Shown: positions 8,932 through 20,000 of the stretch, piece after piece | How positions within the stretch are numbered: the stretch's first letter is position 1 | Layout of the letters: every line of letters begins with the position of its first letter | From: Thermothielavioides terrestris NRRL 8126 | Taxonomy: Eukaryota; Ascomycota; Sordariomycetes; Sordariales; Chaetomiaceae | Assembly (NCBI RefSeq): GCF_000226115.1 | Contig: NC_016458.1 | Coordinates: forward strand, 992,001-1,056,000 | Direction: 5' to 3' | DNA length: 64,000 nt | The notes under the pieces: model-generated | What the model saw: only the letters and a program-made list of their open reading frames with translations | What the model was told of the DNA's origin: nothing | Databases searched by the model: none | Position numbers and translations under genes: made by a program

Positions 8932-11286
8932 TCAGTCCCAAACAAGATATGGATCATCCCGCGTGCCGCCGCCGCCCCCATCGACCACCAGGTCAGCAGC
9001 GCTGTCCTCCACGTCCATCAGATCCTGCACTTCCTCGTCACCCCGGAGTGTCGCCGTGTCCGAGAGCTCGTCCGCTCCGTCCAGGTCCACCAAGTCGACC
9101 AGGTTCTCCTCCTGCTTGGCAACTAGGTTGAGGCGCCGCACCACCTCGCTCAGCCTGCGCGAGCTGCGCGATCTTTGGGACCCGGGACAGGGGAGCTCCA
9201 CCTCTTCCACCTCCGCCTGTCTGCCTCCCTGGCCGTGTCGGTGGGATGTGCGACTGCTTCTTTCTCTGTTGCTGTTGTTGTGATTGCCGTCGTCGTCGTC
9301 TTCTACCCAGACGCAATCCCTGGGGCTGGTGTTTCTGGGAAGGCCGGCGCTGACTTGGGGACGGGCCTCGCTGTCGAATCCATCTTGAACGAGCAGCCAT
9401 TTCTTCAGGTGCTCGTAGAGGACCTTGACCACTGTTGGGGCGAACGCGTTTCCAATCTGCTTCTTGATATAGCCACCCCTGAACTTGTGCCATGTCGGGA
9501 ACCCCTGCAAGAGGGCGTACTCGAGCAGCGTAAAGTCCCGCTCGCCGTCCCAGTGGTAGTTTTGGCCGCCGTTGGTGGTGATAGTCCGGGCGAGCTTGGT
9601 TGGATCCCAAGGTGCCTTTGGCGGGCGGAATCTCCTGCTGAGTTGAGGTTGATGCAGCTTGAAGTCCCGGCGGGATTGTAGCTTATCGAGAACCTTCTTC
9701 GGTGTGACCCACCGCTTCAGGCCACCGGCGCCATCCTTGCTGTGTGTCGCTGGTGGAAACGGTGGGAGCTTTTCCCCAGGGGCGGAGCCGATTATGATAA
9801 GCCGCCTTCGGAGCTGCGGCACGCCGTAGTTGGCGAGGGGGGCGACCCTCCATCTCATTGAACAGCCGAGTTGCGCAATGTCGCGGAGCATGGTATTGAA
9901 AAAGCCGGTGAACTTCGGGCTGAGAAGTCCGAAGGTTTGCTCCATGGTGAACAGTCGTGGCCGGTGTTTCTTTATCAAAGGGGCGGATGCAAACAGGACC
10001 GCGCTGTTTTTGTCGTCGTCCCTCCCCGCTACGGTATGGGCCGGGGACCAAAACTGACACGGCGGAGAGACATGGAGAATGTCGACAACGTGTCGGATGA
10101 ATTCAGACTCGAGAAAGTCCGTGACATCCATTTCGTAAACCTGGGTCTCTGGGAAGTTTGCCCTCAGTGATTCGACCGCCGGAGGCCAATGGTCCACCGC
10201 AAAGGCTAAGTGAACACCCGCCCTTTCGATCCCCCTGGAGGCGCCGCCGGCGCCGGCGAACACATCCCCTGCCGTGTAACGTTGGTCGGGCAAAAGATTC
10301 CGAGTCTGGGTGTGGGCGCTGCTCAATGAACCGGACTCTAAATCGAACACAGGACGGCTTGATCCAGAAGGGTTGTATGACCCGCCAGGTATCTTCCCGC
10401 CACGCCACCGATTGAGGCTCTGGGCGTTCGACAGTCTGTACGAGGGATCCGCCGCATCCTCGTCCATGCAGCCAAGCACCCACTCACAAGGCTTCTCGCT
10501 GTTGCCGTGGTAATGGATCTCGTACCGGTATCGACAGACCAGAGTTCCGTGTTCCTCCACCCAGTTCTTTCCCATTATCGAATATTCCAATGGATCAAAT
10601 CGATGCTCTGGGAAGGGCGCATTCGTCACTCGGAGGTCTCTGCCACACTTGACCCAACTCAGTGGGACTTCCACCAGCCCTTGCTTTTCGAGACTCGTCG
10701 GATCTGGTCCGCGAAACTCTGCCACCAACACAAGCTCGTTCAGCTTGGCTGGCAACATCCCGTCAAGCTCTCGGGTTCGGGCATAGCCCCAACCCCTGAG
10801 CACGATCTCCGAATTGGGGCCATGCTGGACGATGGACTTGATCTTGAGGAATCGAACTCCGTAGTTGCCGAGGGAACTATGGAGCTCGACGGCTTGGCCG
10901 GCCCGGAGCAGCAGTCCGTCGGGCGAGACGCAACTTTCAATCTCTCTTCCCTCCTCTCTGGATGGCACGGGGCTGGAAGTCGAGGGGTCGTCCTCATCAC
11001 CTGTCAGGTCGATGATATGGGAGATATCCTGCGCTAAGATATCTTCAATGTGTTGGTCCGCGTCGAAGTCGTCGGACAGATCCGAGATCGCAACCTCATT
11101 ACTTGTTGCCCAGCGAGTGCTTCGTGACGCTGCCCATTCAGCAAGCCGGCGGCCTGTTTGTGCTTCTTCCTCGATTCTGTGGTTCCGCCTAGCAACGTCG
11201 TCCTTGTCCTCGTACTCGTCGTCGTCATCGATGACGAATGGGTTACAGGGCCCTCCTAGAGGGTAGGGTCGTGAACGATCCGTCAT
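8932..11286 (-). CDS. rid: RID/Masc1-type DNA (cytosine-5) methyltransferase
   Basis: C5-cytosine methyltransferase of the fungal group needed for RIP in Neurospora (RID) and MIP in Ascobolus (Masc1). By my start it is 784 aa in a single exon. Residues 1-150 are acidic. A BAH-like region (about 165-300) follows. Motif I is DVFAGAGGASRGIERAG at about 340; motif IV with the catalytic Cys is VSPPCQFWSPAHT at about 408; the motif VI position reads EQT instead of the usual ENV; motif VIII is NYGVPQLRRRLIIIG; motif X is KKQIGNAFAPTVV. A low-complexity acidic tail ends the protein. The frame extends 78 codons upstream, but that part is unlike protein, so I start at MTDRSRPY. The RID family is favoured over DIM-2 by size, SPAHT and EQT. 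Whether RIP is active cannot be seen here. Confidence 0.88.
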   Translation of the reverse strand: MTDRSRPYPLGGPCNPFVIDDDDEYEDKDDVARRNHRIEEEAQTGRRLAEWAASRSTRWATSNEVAISDLSDDFDADQHIEDILAQDISHIIDLTGDEDDPSTSSPVPSREEGREIESCVSPDGLLLRAGQAVELHSSLGNYGVRFLKIKSIVQHGPNSEIVLRGWGYARTRELDGMLPAKLNELVLVAEFRGPDPTSLEKQGLVEVPLSWVKCGRDLRVTNAPFPEHRFDPLEYSIMGKNWVEEHGTLVCRYRYEIHYHGNSEKPCEWVLGCMDEDAADPSYRLSNAQSLNRWRGGKIPGGSYNPSGSSRPVFDLESGSLSSAHTQTRNLLPDQRYTAGDVFAGAGGASRGIERAGVHLAFAVDHWPPAVESLRANFPETQVYEMDVTDFLESEFIRHVVDILHVSPPCQFWSPAHTVAGRDDDKNSAVLFASAPLIKKHRPRLFTMEQTFGLLSPKFTGFFNTMLRDIAQLGCSMRWRVAPLANYGVPQLRRRLIIIGSAPGEKLPPFPPATHSKDGAGGLKRWVTPKKVLDKLQSRRDFKLHQPQLSRRFRPPKAPWDPTKLARTITTNGGQNYHWDGERDFTLLEYALLQGFPTWHKFRGGYIKKQIGNAFAPTVVKVLYEHLKKWLLVQDGFDSEARPQVSAGLPRNTSPRDCVWVEDDDDGNHNNSNRERSSRTSHRHGQGGRQAEVEEVELPCPGSQRSRSSRRLSEVVRRLNLVAKQEENLVDLVDLDGADELSDTATLRGDEEVQDLMDVEDSAADLVVDGGGGGTRDDPYLVWD

Positions 11287-14263
11287 GTTGGCTTCCAAGC
11301 TGAAGCTCAGAGAGAGGAAAATGCAACAGCGACGTGGAGCCGACAGAAGAGTACAGGCAATGACTGCACTTCCCAAGTCGAGTATGGTACTCAGCAGCAG
11401 TAAAATAGCGACACACTGACGTCCGAGTCGTAATCGCCAATGCAGTACGCCAGGAAAAGCTGGGAAGCCAAAGCGGCGGCATACGCCAAATGGGTTGACC
11501 TGGGAGGGAGGATTGATCAAGAAGTATGGGAGAAAGAGAAGAAAAGAACCTGAGGAAAGAAAGAAAGCATTGAGGTCACGATCCAGTGCATACTCTTTGT
11601 GAATTTCGGGAGGAAGAGCCGGGAAGAAGTTGTATTCTTTGCTTTCTCAATAAATTCTTTCACGAATCGACAGGAGGCCCATTGGCGACTGTTGGGTAGA
11701 CTCGCTGGAAGAGTAGAAAATAATCTTGACAGTTTGAGAAGGATTAGCATGGTTCCAACAGCTGATGGATCATTAACGAAGAGCAGTATTGATCCATGGA
11801 CGCCGAGATGAAAGAATCTATGGCGCAACGGCTGGCCCTTAGCATGGAAAGCCTGACCACAGTATCTCATGCCAGCCATCGTTTGAAAGCATACTATATA
11901 TTATGGTAATCAAGAGTCAACAAATGTTGTTAGCAAGATTCCGGGGCTACCCCTCACAACGAATGTCTGATGCTGAGTACAGCTGAGCTTCACGGGCTGA
12001 TGTGATCTGTAAGGAGCACCGCAGACGTGAAGACCACACAAACCACTCGACTTCATCTGTGGCACTGGGTACCGACCGTTCAAGAAGCGCTGACCAACAG
12101 ATTACTACGTCGAAATAACACTCTCGCACAAGCCATGATGAGACTGCTGAGCAGCCGGTCTTGCAGCAATCACAACTACTCATCAGAGGTGATGTTTTTG
12201 GAGGATCGAAGTGCCAACTGATGAACATCGTGTGTTCCATAGTATTTTTCCATATGTTGCATCAATGAGAATGTAAAGCCACGATGAGGCATTCCGACAT
12301 CCGTTGCAGGCCATTGATGCGCAGAGTTTCAGGGGCTCGCCATTTGTCAACAGAGCCCTCTGCCGGTTGAAGAGGCAACCAGGGTTAGGGCTCGGCGCGA
12401 GTCGCTGCGCAATGGCTAGATCCGAAATCCGAGCCAAGGCTCCGGCCGCCCAACGAAGTTTTTTTTGCGATCAGCTCTCCTGACAGCCATCAACGCTGAA
12501 TGGAACTTGAATCAGAAAGCCACCGATGAAAAGTGCGGATGCTTTGAATAAACATCCGCCACCCATGCCCACGTGTTTGGTCTCCAACAGGTATGCTACT
12601 GCGTGTCATTCTTGCTGCTTTACTTTCCTCTTACTTCCTGATGACTTCAATTTGACAAAACCTTGACTGCCGAGATTGTCTTTGAGGAAAAAGATTGCTC
12701 TGATGGTCGCTGCCGACTTACCCAGACGATTTGGAAACGCCTAGACGCCTGGACCTTGTGCTAACTGTCTGATTGTTTCCGCAGGTCTTTCTTTGTTCTC
12801 CTCGCCAATCGTCATTGTAAGAGCAACGGGGCCGGATTTTCCTCAGGGCCCTTGTTCACAGCCCGACCAACCAAGCGGTTGATACACTCACCTACCTGCT
12901 GTCAGGCATTGGAAAAGATGGTCAGATGCCCTCTGCTGTTTTGTGACCACCACTTCCACCCCACAAGCATGATGTGTCAGTCTCTGCGCCTTTGAAGCAA
13001 CTGAATACCTAACAACCTGCTTCTGGGTTACTCGAGACGGGCGTGATCACGAAACATTGACTCCTGTGCTGTCTGCATTGCGTTCCGTGCCTCTGCATCG
13101 GCACTCTTTGTGAGCACCAATGGCCTGCTCACCTTCACCTAGATGCATTGTCTATAGCAAAATGATCCTGTTCTCGGTCTTAGCGTCAATTTTTGCGCTG
13201 TTATGAGCGTGTCTGATGTTAGATCGATACTGCTCACTCTCGGAGCATTCGAGGGGTGGCATTGCTTTGTGTCATATGTAGCATTAGTTCAGAGGTCCAC
13301 AGTTGCCCTTCATCTTTGCTCGGTCGTTTCGCTGGCCTTCTAGTTAATGTGATTGCTCAAGCTTGTGAAGAAATGATGGGAGCAAGAGAGGTTGGAGAAA
13401 GCAGCTTGCTCGTGTGTGGCATGCTCGTGTGGGGATGTGGGCGGAAGGCAGGCATTCCCGAGTCCTTCCTTCCTCAAACTCTCAGTTACAGGCCTGCACA
13501 CAACATCTGGCCAGCATCGGACCGTCTGAACTTTTACGCCTCATGTGACCTTCAGGTCTACAAGTGCCGACTTGGTCCTCCTACCCGACTATTCACTCAC
13601 CGCACCATCATCTGTGGAGCGCTTCACAACTTGAACGCATCGGCCTCCTGCTTCCATGAATCGCCCTCCCCCTTTCTCTGCACCCCTCGGATCCTACTTT
13701 CTCTTCAAGATCTTGGGATTGCAAATCCTGGGTTTCCTGCCCCACCACTAGCTAGTCATTCTTTTTCGGTCTTTGAATCCGGTACTCCATCGAGTCCAGC
13801 ACTCCGTCGGCATCTCCAGCCATAATCACAGCGTTCCTCGGGGTTTCTTCTCCACACATCGAATCTCCTGCCGCCTCCCATCTCGACCTGACGAATTTCC
13901 TTCAAGCACGGTCATTTGAAGCCCTCAATAATTTTAAAACTAACATCGTGGGAGAAAGCTGGATTGAACATATCAACCAATCGGTCGTCGCGGGCACCAT
14001 AGGTATGTTATGTCCTGAGTTTTCTCGAGTTTTCGGTTGGACAACTGCATCTCTCTCTTGCGGAGTTCTCGCGGCTGTAGGGAGGGATGAAGCAACGATT
14101 TTCTCGTACCACAGCGGACTTGTTCCTTCTCGCACCCTGTGAAGTGTACACAGATTTCGTTTCCACCGATAGTCTTATTCGGACCAGTACTGACCGTGCT
14201 TTCAGCTGGCACATTCTCACTGAATCCTCTTTAAGTAACAATAACCATACAGATTCATGCATC
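11287..14263. other. Long divergent intergenic region, RID / HhH-GPD
   Basis: Nearly 3 kb with no gene I can support. The largest frames (for example 13256-13825 + and 11517-11879 -) lack recognisable domains. The part before 14263 is the presumed promoter and 5' leader of the glycosylase gene; the part after 11287 is that of RID. No inverted or tandem repeat was obvious by eye. Confidence 0.5.
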
Positions 14264-16030
14264 ATGCAGACTCGTGCAGCAGCAAAGAGGTTTGCTGCCG
14301 CGGCCGAGGCGGCCAGAAGCGCCATTGGCACACCCAGCCAACCCACGACGCTCACACAACCCCCCGAAACTGCGAATGACCCAAGTCCCGCGCACAATCC
14401 AGAGCCCGTGGGCAAGGCCACCCGTGGTTCAAAGCTCACGCGTGCCGGGAAGAAAAAAGCACCACCGGTGAAGGGAGGCTGGGCCTTACCCCATGGTATG
14501 GGCGTTGGTGTTGCAAAGCAGGATGATGGAAGTTTGCTGAAAACCGAGGAAACTCCTTTGGTTTTGGGAAGCATCGGCTTGTCGTCAACTGCCGTGGCGG
14601 GCCAGATCCGAGATAACTCGCCCGCTGACAGTCAGTCCAGCACCAAGCAGGATGTCCCGAGACGGACAAGGCAAACTCGGTTGTCTCTCCGGGTAACTAA
14701 AGCCGGGCTCACCAATCGGAACAATCTACCAAAAGAGGACAAACCAAATGTGTCGCTGGAAGAGGTTGACAATCCTTCAATCAAGCAGGATGATGGTCGC
14801 CCCAGCAAACGGGCGCGGACTGCACGATTGGCAGCTGGACAGACAGTCGACTCGCCCGCCACCACCAGAGCAACATTAGCGCTCGCTCTGGCGGAGACCG
14901 AGAAGGACCAAACTACCGAGCCGACGGCGCTAAAGCTCTTGGTATTTAGAGGCGTCACCTTCCAAGATGGCATGTTTGCCAAGAGCTCGGACAAAATCAT
15001 TGTCGACACCAGCAAGTTCCTGGACCCAAATTTCAAACGCATCGTGAAGAGAGGCAAGGAGAACCCGTATGGGCTGACACCAGGACTCTCGCCCTACCCG
15101 TACAGACGGGTACCGACCCCTGAAGCTTGCGAGGAGGTGCACAGAATCCTGTCCGAGTTCCACGGGGAGGTGAAGCAGCCCGAGAAGATGCCATCTGCAT
15201 CACTCGAGGTAGCCGGCTGTGGCGAGGTCCCCTGTGTCCTGGACGCTCTCCTGAGGACGCTGATCTCGGGAAACACCTTAATGGCAATGGCAGATGCTGC
15301 CATTAAGAACCTGGCCCAGCACTATGGTCTCCGCACAGAAGGCACCGGTGCCGGGAGCATCAACTGGGAGAAAGTGCGCCTCTCATCCCACCAAGAGCTC
15401 GTTGAAGTCATCAAGATCGCCGGTAATGGACCCAAGAAAGCCCGCCATATAAAACAGATCCTGGACATGGTGTACGAAGAAAACCTCCAACGGGCTCAGG
15501 GCCAGCCTTCGCTCACGAAAGCAAACCCCATCCAAAGAGGGGATGGGACCTGTGTGGCTACGCAAAACCTCCTCTCGCTCGATCACATGCACAGCATGAG
15601 CAAGGATGAGGCGATGGCCAAATTTGTGAGCTACCCAGGAATTGGCATCAAGACCGCGGCTTGTGTTACACTCTTCTGCCTGCGGATGCCTTGCTTCGCC
15701 GTGGATACGCATGTCCACAAGTTCTGCCGCTGGCTTGGATGGGTTCCCGCCAAGGCCGATCCCGACAACTGCTTCAGGCACGGGGAGGTCATGGTCCCGG
15801 ATCACTTGAAGTACGGGCTGCATCAGCTGTTCATCCGGCACGGCCAGCAGTGCTTCAAGTGCAGGAAGGTAACCAAACCAGGCACAAAGGAATGGGACGA
15901 GGCGCCAGATTGTCCCTTGGAGCACCTGCTTGACCGAAGCAAGGACGAAGCTGCGGCAAAGCCGAAGCGAAACGGGAAGGTCGAGGAAGAGTCGGACCCT
16001 GAAGATGCAAGCTCTGGGATGGAGGACTAG
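14264..16030 (+). CDS. HhH-GPD family DNA glycosylase (EndoIII-like fold)
   Basis: Base-excision repair glycosylase. Single exon, 588 aa from the ATG at 14264 (MQTRAAAKR). Residues 1-225 are basic, disordered and rich in Lys/Arg, suggesting nuclear or DNA-binding function. The catalytic HhH-GPD domain occupies about 320-540: the hairpin is YPGIGIKTAACV with catalytic-position Lys463, followed by FAVDTHVHKFCRWLGW with Asp481, the Lys/Asp pair of bifunctional glycosylases. After the domain there is HGQQCFKCRK...DCPLEHLL; the four-Cys [4Fe-4S] spacing of EndoIII (C-x6-C-x2-C-x5-C) is absent. The substrate is unknown: thymine-glycol type, mismatch (MBD4-like) or 5-methylcytosine (DEMETER-like) are all possible. 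It is divergent from RID across about 3 kb. Confidence 0.85.
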   Translation: MQTRAAAKRFAAAAEAARSAIGTPSQPTTLTQPPETANDPSPAHNPEPVGKATRGSKLTRAGKKKAPPVKGGWALPHGMGVGVAKQDDGSLLKTEETPLVLGSIGLSSTAVAGQIRDNSPADSQSSTKQDVPRRTRQTRLSLRVTKAGLTNRNNLPKEDKPNVSLEEVDNPSIKQDDGRPSKRARTARLAAGQTVDSPATTRATLALALAETEKDQTTEPTALKLLVFRGVTFQDGMFAKSSDKIIVDTSKFLDPNFKRIVKRGKENPYGLTPGLSPYPYRRVPTPEACEEVHRILSEFHGEVKQPEKMPSASLEVAGCGEVPCVLDALLRTLISGNTLMAMADAAIKNLAQHYGLRTEGTGAGSINWEKVRLSSHQELVEVIKIAGNGPKKARHIKQILDMVYEENLQRAQGQPSLTKANPIQRGDGTCVATQNLLSLDHMHSMSKDEAMAKFVSYPGIGIKTAACVTLFCLRMPCFAVDTHVHKFCRWLGWVPAKADPDNCFRHGEVMVPDHLKYGLHQLFIRHGQQCFKCRKVTKPGTKEWDEAPDCPLEHLLDRSKDEAAAKPKRNGKVEEESDPEDASSGMED

Positions 16031-17042
16031 GCGAGCGATACGGCGGCGAAGGGAGCACTGTGGACTTGCTCGGGAGGATCTGGTTTGAGGAGTACAGCTA
16101 CTTGGGGAGAGGTTCGCTCAATTTCATAGCAAACGCCGCCTCTACGAGGTCCGGGGCTTGATCTGATGGGAAAGAGTGCCAACGATTCAGCAATTCAGCA
16201 GGTTTCATACACCGAGTTTTCCTACACAAGAGCAGCTAAATCAGCTATTCTGTGCAAACCTTAACAGACTACTCCGCCCATCAATGGGAAGTATTCTGTC
16301 TTGTGTAACGGGTGGGTTGCCCGGATGTCCAGATTACCTACTGTAGCTGGCTAGAGGTATTGAAGTGTAGGTAAACTACAGCACCATTGCGAAGGAGAGC
16401 AGTCAGTACCAATGCAGTGGCATTAGTCACAATGAGTAAAGTAGTGTAACAATACGGCATTAAGAGGACGGGAGTGGAGGGGCGGAAACATCGCTGCTGA
16501 CAGTATTCCGTACACTGGGCTGTAAGGTACCTATCCAAAGCCCTTCTTCGAACGGAACCAAACAGTGTAATAAAAGTGATTTTGTGACCCACCTACTTGC
16601 CCCAAGCGCCGAACAAAGAAACCGAGACAACGGATTGCAGCCAATGCGCGACTGGTGCAGGAACCGCGTCTTTGCCTCGTGCCTCGTGGTCCTCGCAACC
16701 GCCAGCTGAACTGTTTCTCCCGAGCGAGATTCCACGCGATTAAATAGAGCCTTGTCGTGGTCAACCACTTTCTTTCTGCTGACAGGATTCACAACAACCG
16801 AGCTGCCTTTGGGCATTCCTATTTCCTCCGCGCTGGCCACGCACCTTCATCTCCTTCTTCTCATGAAGCGTCCAGAGGGCCGGTTTCTTCGTTTCCATTT
16901 TTCCGGCAGTCGGTCTTCCTGTGGTTGCTGAGCGTAGTAAACCTTTCCCGTACTGAGGCATGGTTAGGTTCTTCGCCGACTTGTCAGCTCCTGCGGTCGT
17001 GCAATTCCCATCCGCTGCCGCTGGCTCTTCTCGGTAGCCAGC
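16031..17042. other. Upstream region of SEN1
   Basis: About 1 kb between the glycosylase stop and the SEN1 start. The last 250 bp are pyrimidine-rich, as is common for fungal core promoters and leaders. No gene is supported. Confidence 0.5.
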
Positions 17043-20000
17043 ATGGACATCGACGCACTCTTCCAAGCAGCCATCACCTGGCACCGGGCCTTTGAAGATC
17101 GCCCGCCCGACGCCCATCTCTGCTGTCCCAAGGTCGACGACGAAGACCCTGCCAACTACGATGAGCCGGATGTTCCCGACGAAGGCGGAGTATCTGTCGA
17201 CGGCAAGAAGCGCCGGATCAAGGAGTACGAGGACAGATTCCACAACGTATATAACCTCAGCATCTTGATGGGGCTTGGGAGGGAAGTCGCGGGGGAATGG
17301 CTGGACAATTGGGTGCAGGCCGTCGAGTTCTGCCTGACGAGATGCGATTCGTGCGTGCGCAATTGGCACCGGAATCGTGAGCCTTACTTGAACGGGCTGT
17401 AAGTCCTTGCCAACTCTGCCTATGCAGTGTATACGGGACCGGGAGGTTTATGCTGACACGCCTGGCCTCGACGTCTCGCAGGCGTCTCGGCCCCGAGCAC
17501 ATTGATTACATGCGGAAGCGGCTCGACGAATTCGACAAGCAACGAATAGATGCCGGCCTGCAGAGGGCCAGAAGAATACTCGAGGAGCATGGACCAATGT
17601 CAACAGCGAAGTTGGTTGAGCATGACATGTCGGCGGTTTTGGCCCTCTTCGAGGCTCTCTGCAGCGTTCAGTATCTCACCAGCCCCGACGACCGACAAGA
17701 CTTCGACTATGTCTTCGGGCAAACGCAACGGAAACGGCCCCTGAGATTGCAGGGTGGTCTCCTACCTGCAATGACCTTGTTCCTTTTCGACGAATCCTCA
17801 TTTCCGGAAAGGCGAATATTTGCCGAGAACGCCTGGGAGAAACGGCCAGCTGAGTCCCTGACGGACCAGGAGTGGGACTGGGCCGTTTCTCCCCTTTTGA
17901 CCGCGGCCATTCTGAGGGTGTCGCTCTCGAGAGGAATGCCCTCACCGGACAAGATATGCAGATTCTGGCGCGGTTTTTCCTTCATCCTCCGCTCTTTAAG
18001 CGAAAAGCAAATCATCAACTCGCTCCGGGCGATGGAGGTGTCCCCGAGCGTCTACTTCCTTGCCCTTGAGCACTTCGCTACCGATTCCGGGGAGGCCCTC
18101 GCCATGGTCTTGAGGGGCCTTCGAGCGCTTATGGAAAAATCGTCGAGCGCTTTTTGGTCTGCGTTTGATCAAGTCACGCCGAGCCAGCTCGTCGAGGAGA
18201 TCTTCAAAAGCCCGGCCTTCCGCCGCTTTTTGAACAAGTCCTTGGAGTCGGATATGATGGTTACCGACGGAGGCACCCAGGTCCCTGCTTTGGCTGCTTG
18301 GATGAGGGCATTGATTCGCTCTTTGCCTGCTATCCAACGATCAGATGTCTGCGAATCATCGCTGAGGCATCTCTTCGACACCTTCCGGCAAGATCCGACG
18401 GTCGATAGAGCTGCCCAAGCGACCTGCACTCTGGCGGGCCTGGTCACCCTCAGCGAGTCGTTGGATGGTTTTCTTCATCAAGAGGTCTCATTCGACACCG
18501 GAACTGCATTGATCATGGTCAATCAGCTTCTCAATCGTGTCGTCCAGTACAGCGACGTAATCAGCACCGCGGCCGGTCTCAAACCTGGAGACACGTTCAA
18601 TGTCGGCATCTCCCAAACCGCCATGGACATCATCCACTCCGCACTCGCGCTGGATGCCAGAGCCACGGAGATTGAGTGGAAAGCCTTGATCGACGGCGTT
18701 CCGGTACAAGATGCGGTGAACCGAGATTCTGGGGCGCTTTGGGAATCCTTCCTCGAGATGCTCTGGTACGGCCAGCTCGGGCATCTTGAGCTCGCCAAAG
18801 CTATGCTGATGGCTACATTGCGGCTCAGACATATCGAGCAGTTCCTCCCCAAGCGTAAAGAGCAACTCAAGCAAGAGCATCAAAAGTTCAACCAGAGGTA
18901 TCAACAGCAGACGGCGGCGATTGGGAAGATGCTCGGTCGGCTGTCCGATTTCAAGCAGGAGGACCTTAACAAGTTCTGCTCGGATCGCCAGAGCCCAACC
19001 ATTCATCCCATCTTGTCGACCCTGATCCACGGCGAGGACGCCATTCGCGAAGCTGGCTTCGAACTGCTCAAGGCTATCACAGGTGAGAGCTTGCCGTCTG
19101 ACGCAGTGACCAAGATGCTAGAGGATCACTTCATCGCGTTCCTGGACGCGTGTTCCGAAGCAGTGGGCAAAGTCACTGCTAGAGTGCATCCCAGCAGTCC
19201 CTGGAGCCACATGCTCCCAATCTTGAAGTGTAGCGAGTTCGTTCTGAACGGCCTTTGCGATCCGTCCGTAGGTCAGCTCCGGCGCAAGTCTCTCACTGCC
19301 GAGGAGCACGCCGCGGTCAAGCGCTGGTGGCAGACTACGTGGCAGGTCGTCGGCCACTCATTCCGGATGATGAGATCATGGCATGAAAGAGTTGACAAAA
19401 AGATCATGGAGGACTTCTGTCGAGACGTCATGGAATTAAGCAACAAATTGCTTGCCCAAGACGGCCTCATGGCTTCCGCGCTCAGTCAGCATTGCAGTGA
19501 CGATGCTGCGCGGACCGAAGGGGACGCTACGACGAGGGCCATGAAGATCGTCTTAGAGCCGCCCAGAAGACAGTCACAGTCTATCGCGGACATGCTGCAA
19601 CTCAAGGACAAGTACCTGATCATGGGCATCATCGAGGTGATCAAGAAGCTCCTCGCACGGTTACAGCAGAACGCCATGGATCTGCCTCAGTCGGCTCTTG
19701 CGCATCTTCACAACATGCTCAAGCGGAGGAAGCTCCCCGATGGAAGGCTGGACTACGCCCAGAAGACCAATATGACGGACGAGCAGCGGATCGAGCTACT
19801 CAAGGCTCTCGGGGAGGATGCCGTGATTGAGGAGCAGTTCATAGGCACCAAACCCGGCCAGAAGGAGCGGTCCATGAGGCAGAGCAAGCTTGATTTCTCT
19901 AAGGGAAGTCTGAATCTTGTGGAGGCCATGAAGGACCATGTCGCCGAGATCACCCCTAATTTCGAGAAGCACAAGTCTGCTCTACGGGAGTCTTGGAAAG

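Noticed and set aside
11287..11520. N-terminal 78-codon extension of the RID frame
   Set aside because: Leu/Cys-rich and unlike the acidic start of the protein; the ATG at 11286 begins sequence that fits the family.
13256..13825. 189-aa frame in the RID-glycosylase gap
   Set aside because: Composition unlike a conserved protein, no motifs, no supportive intron. Could be a leader or chance.
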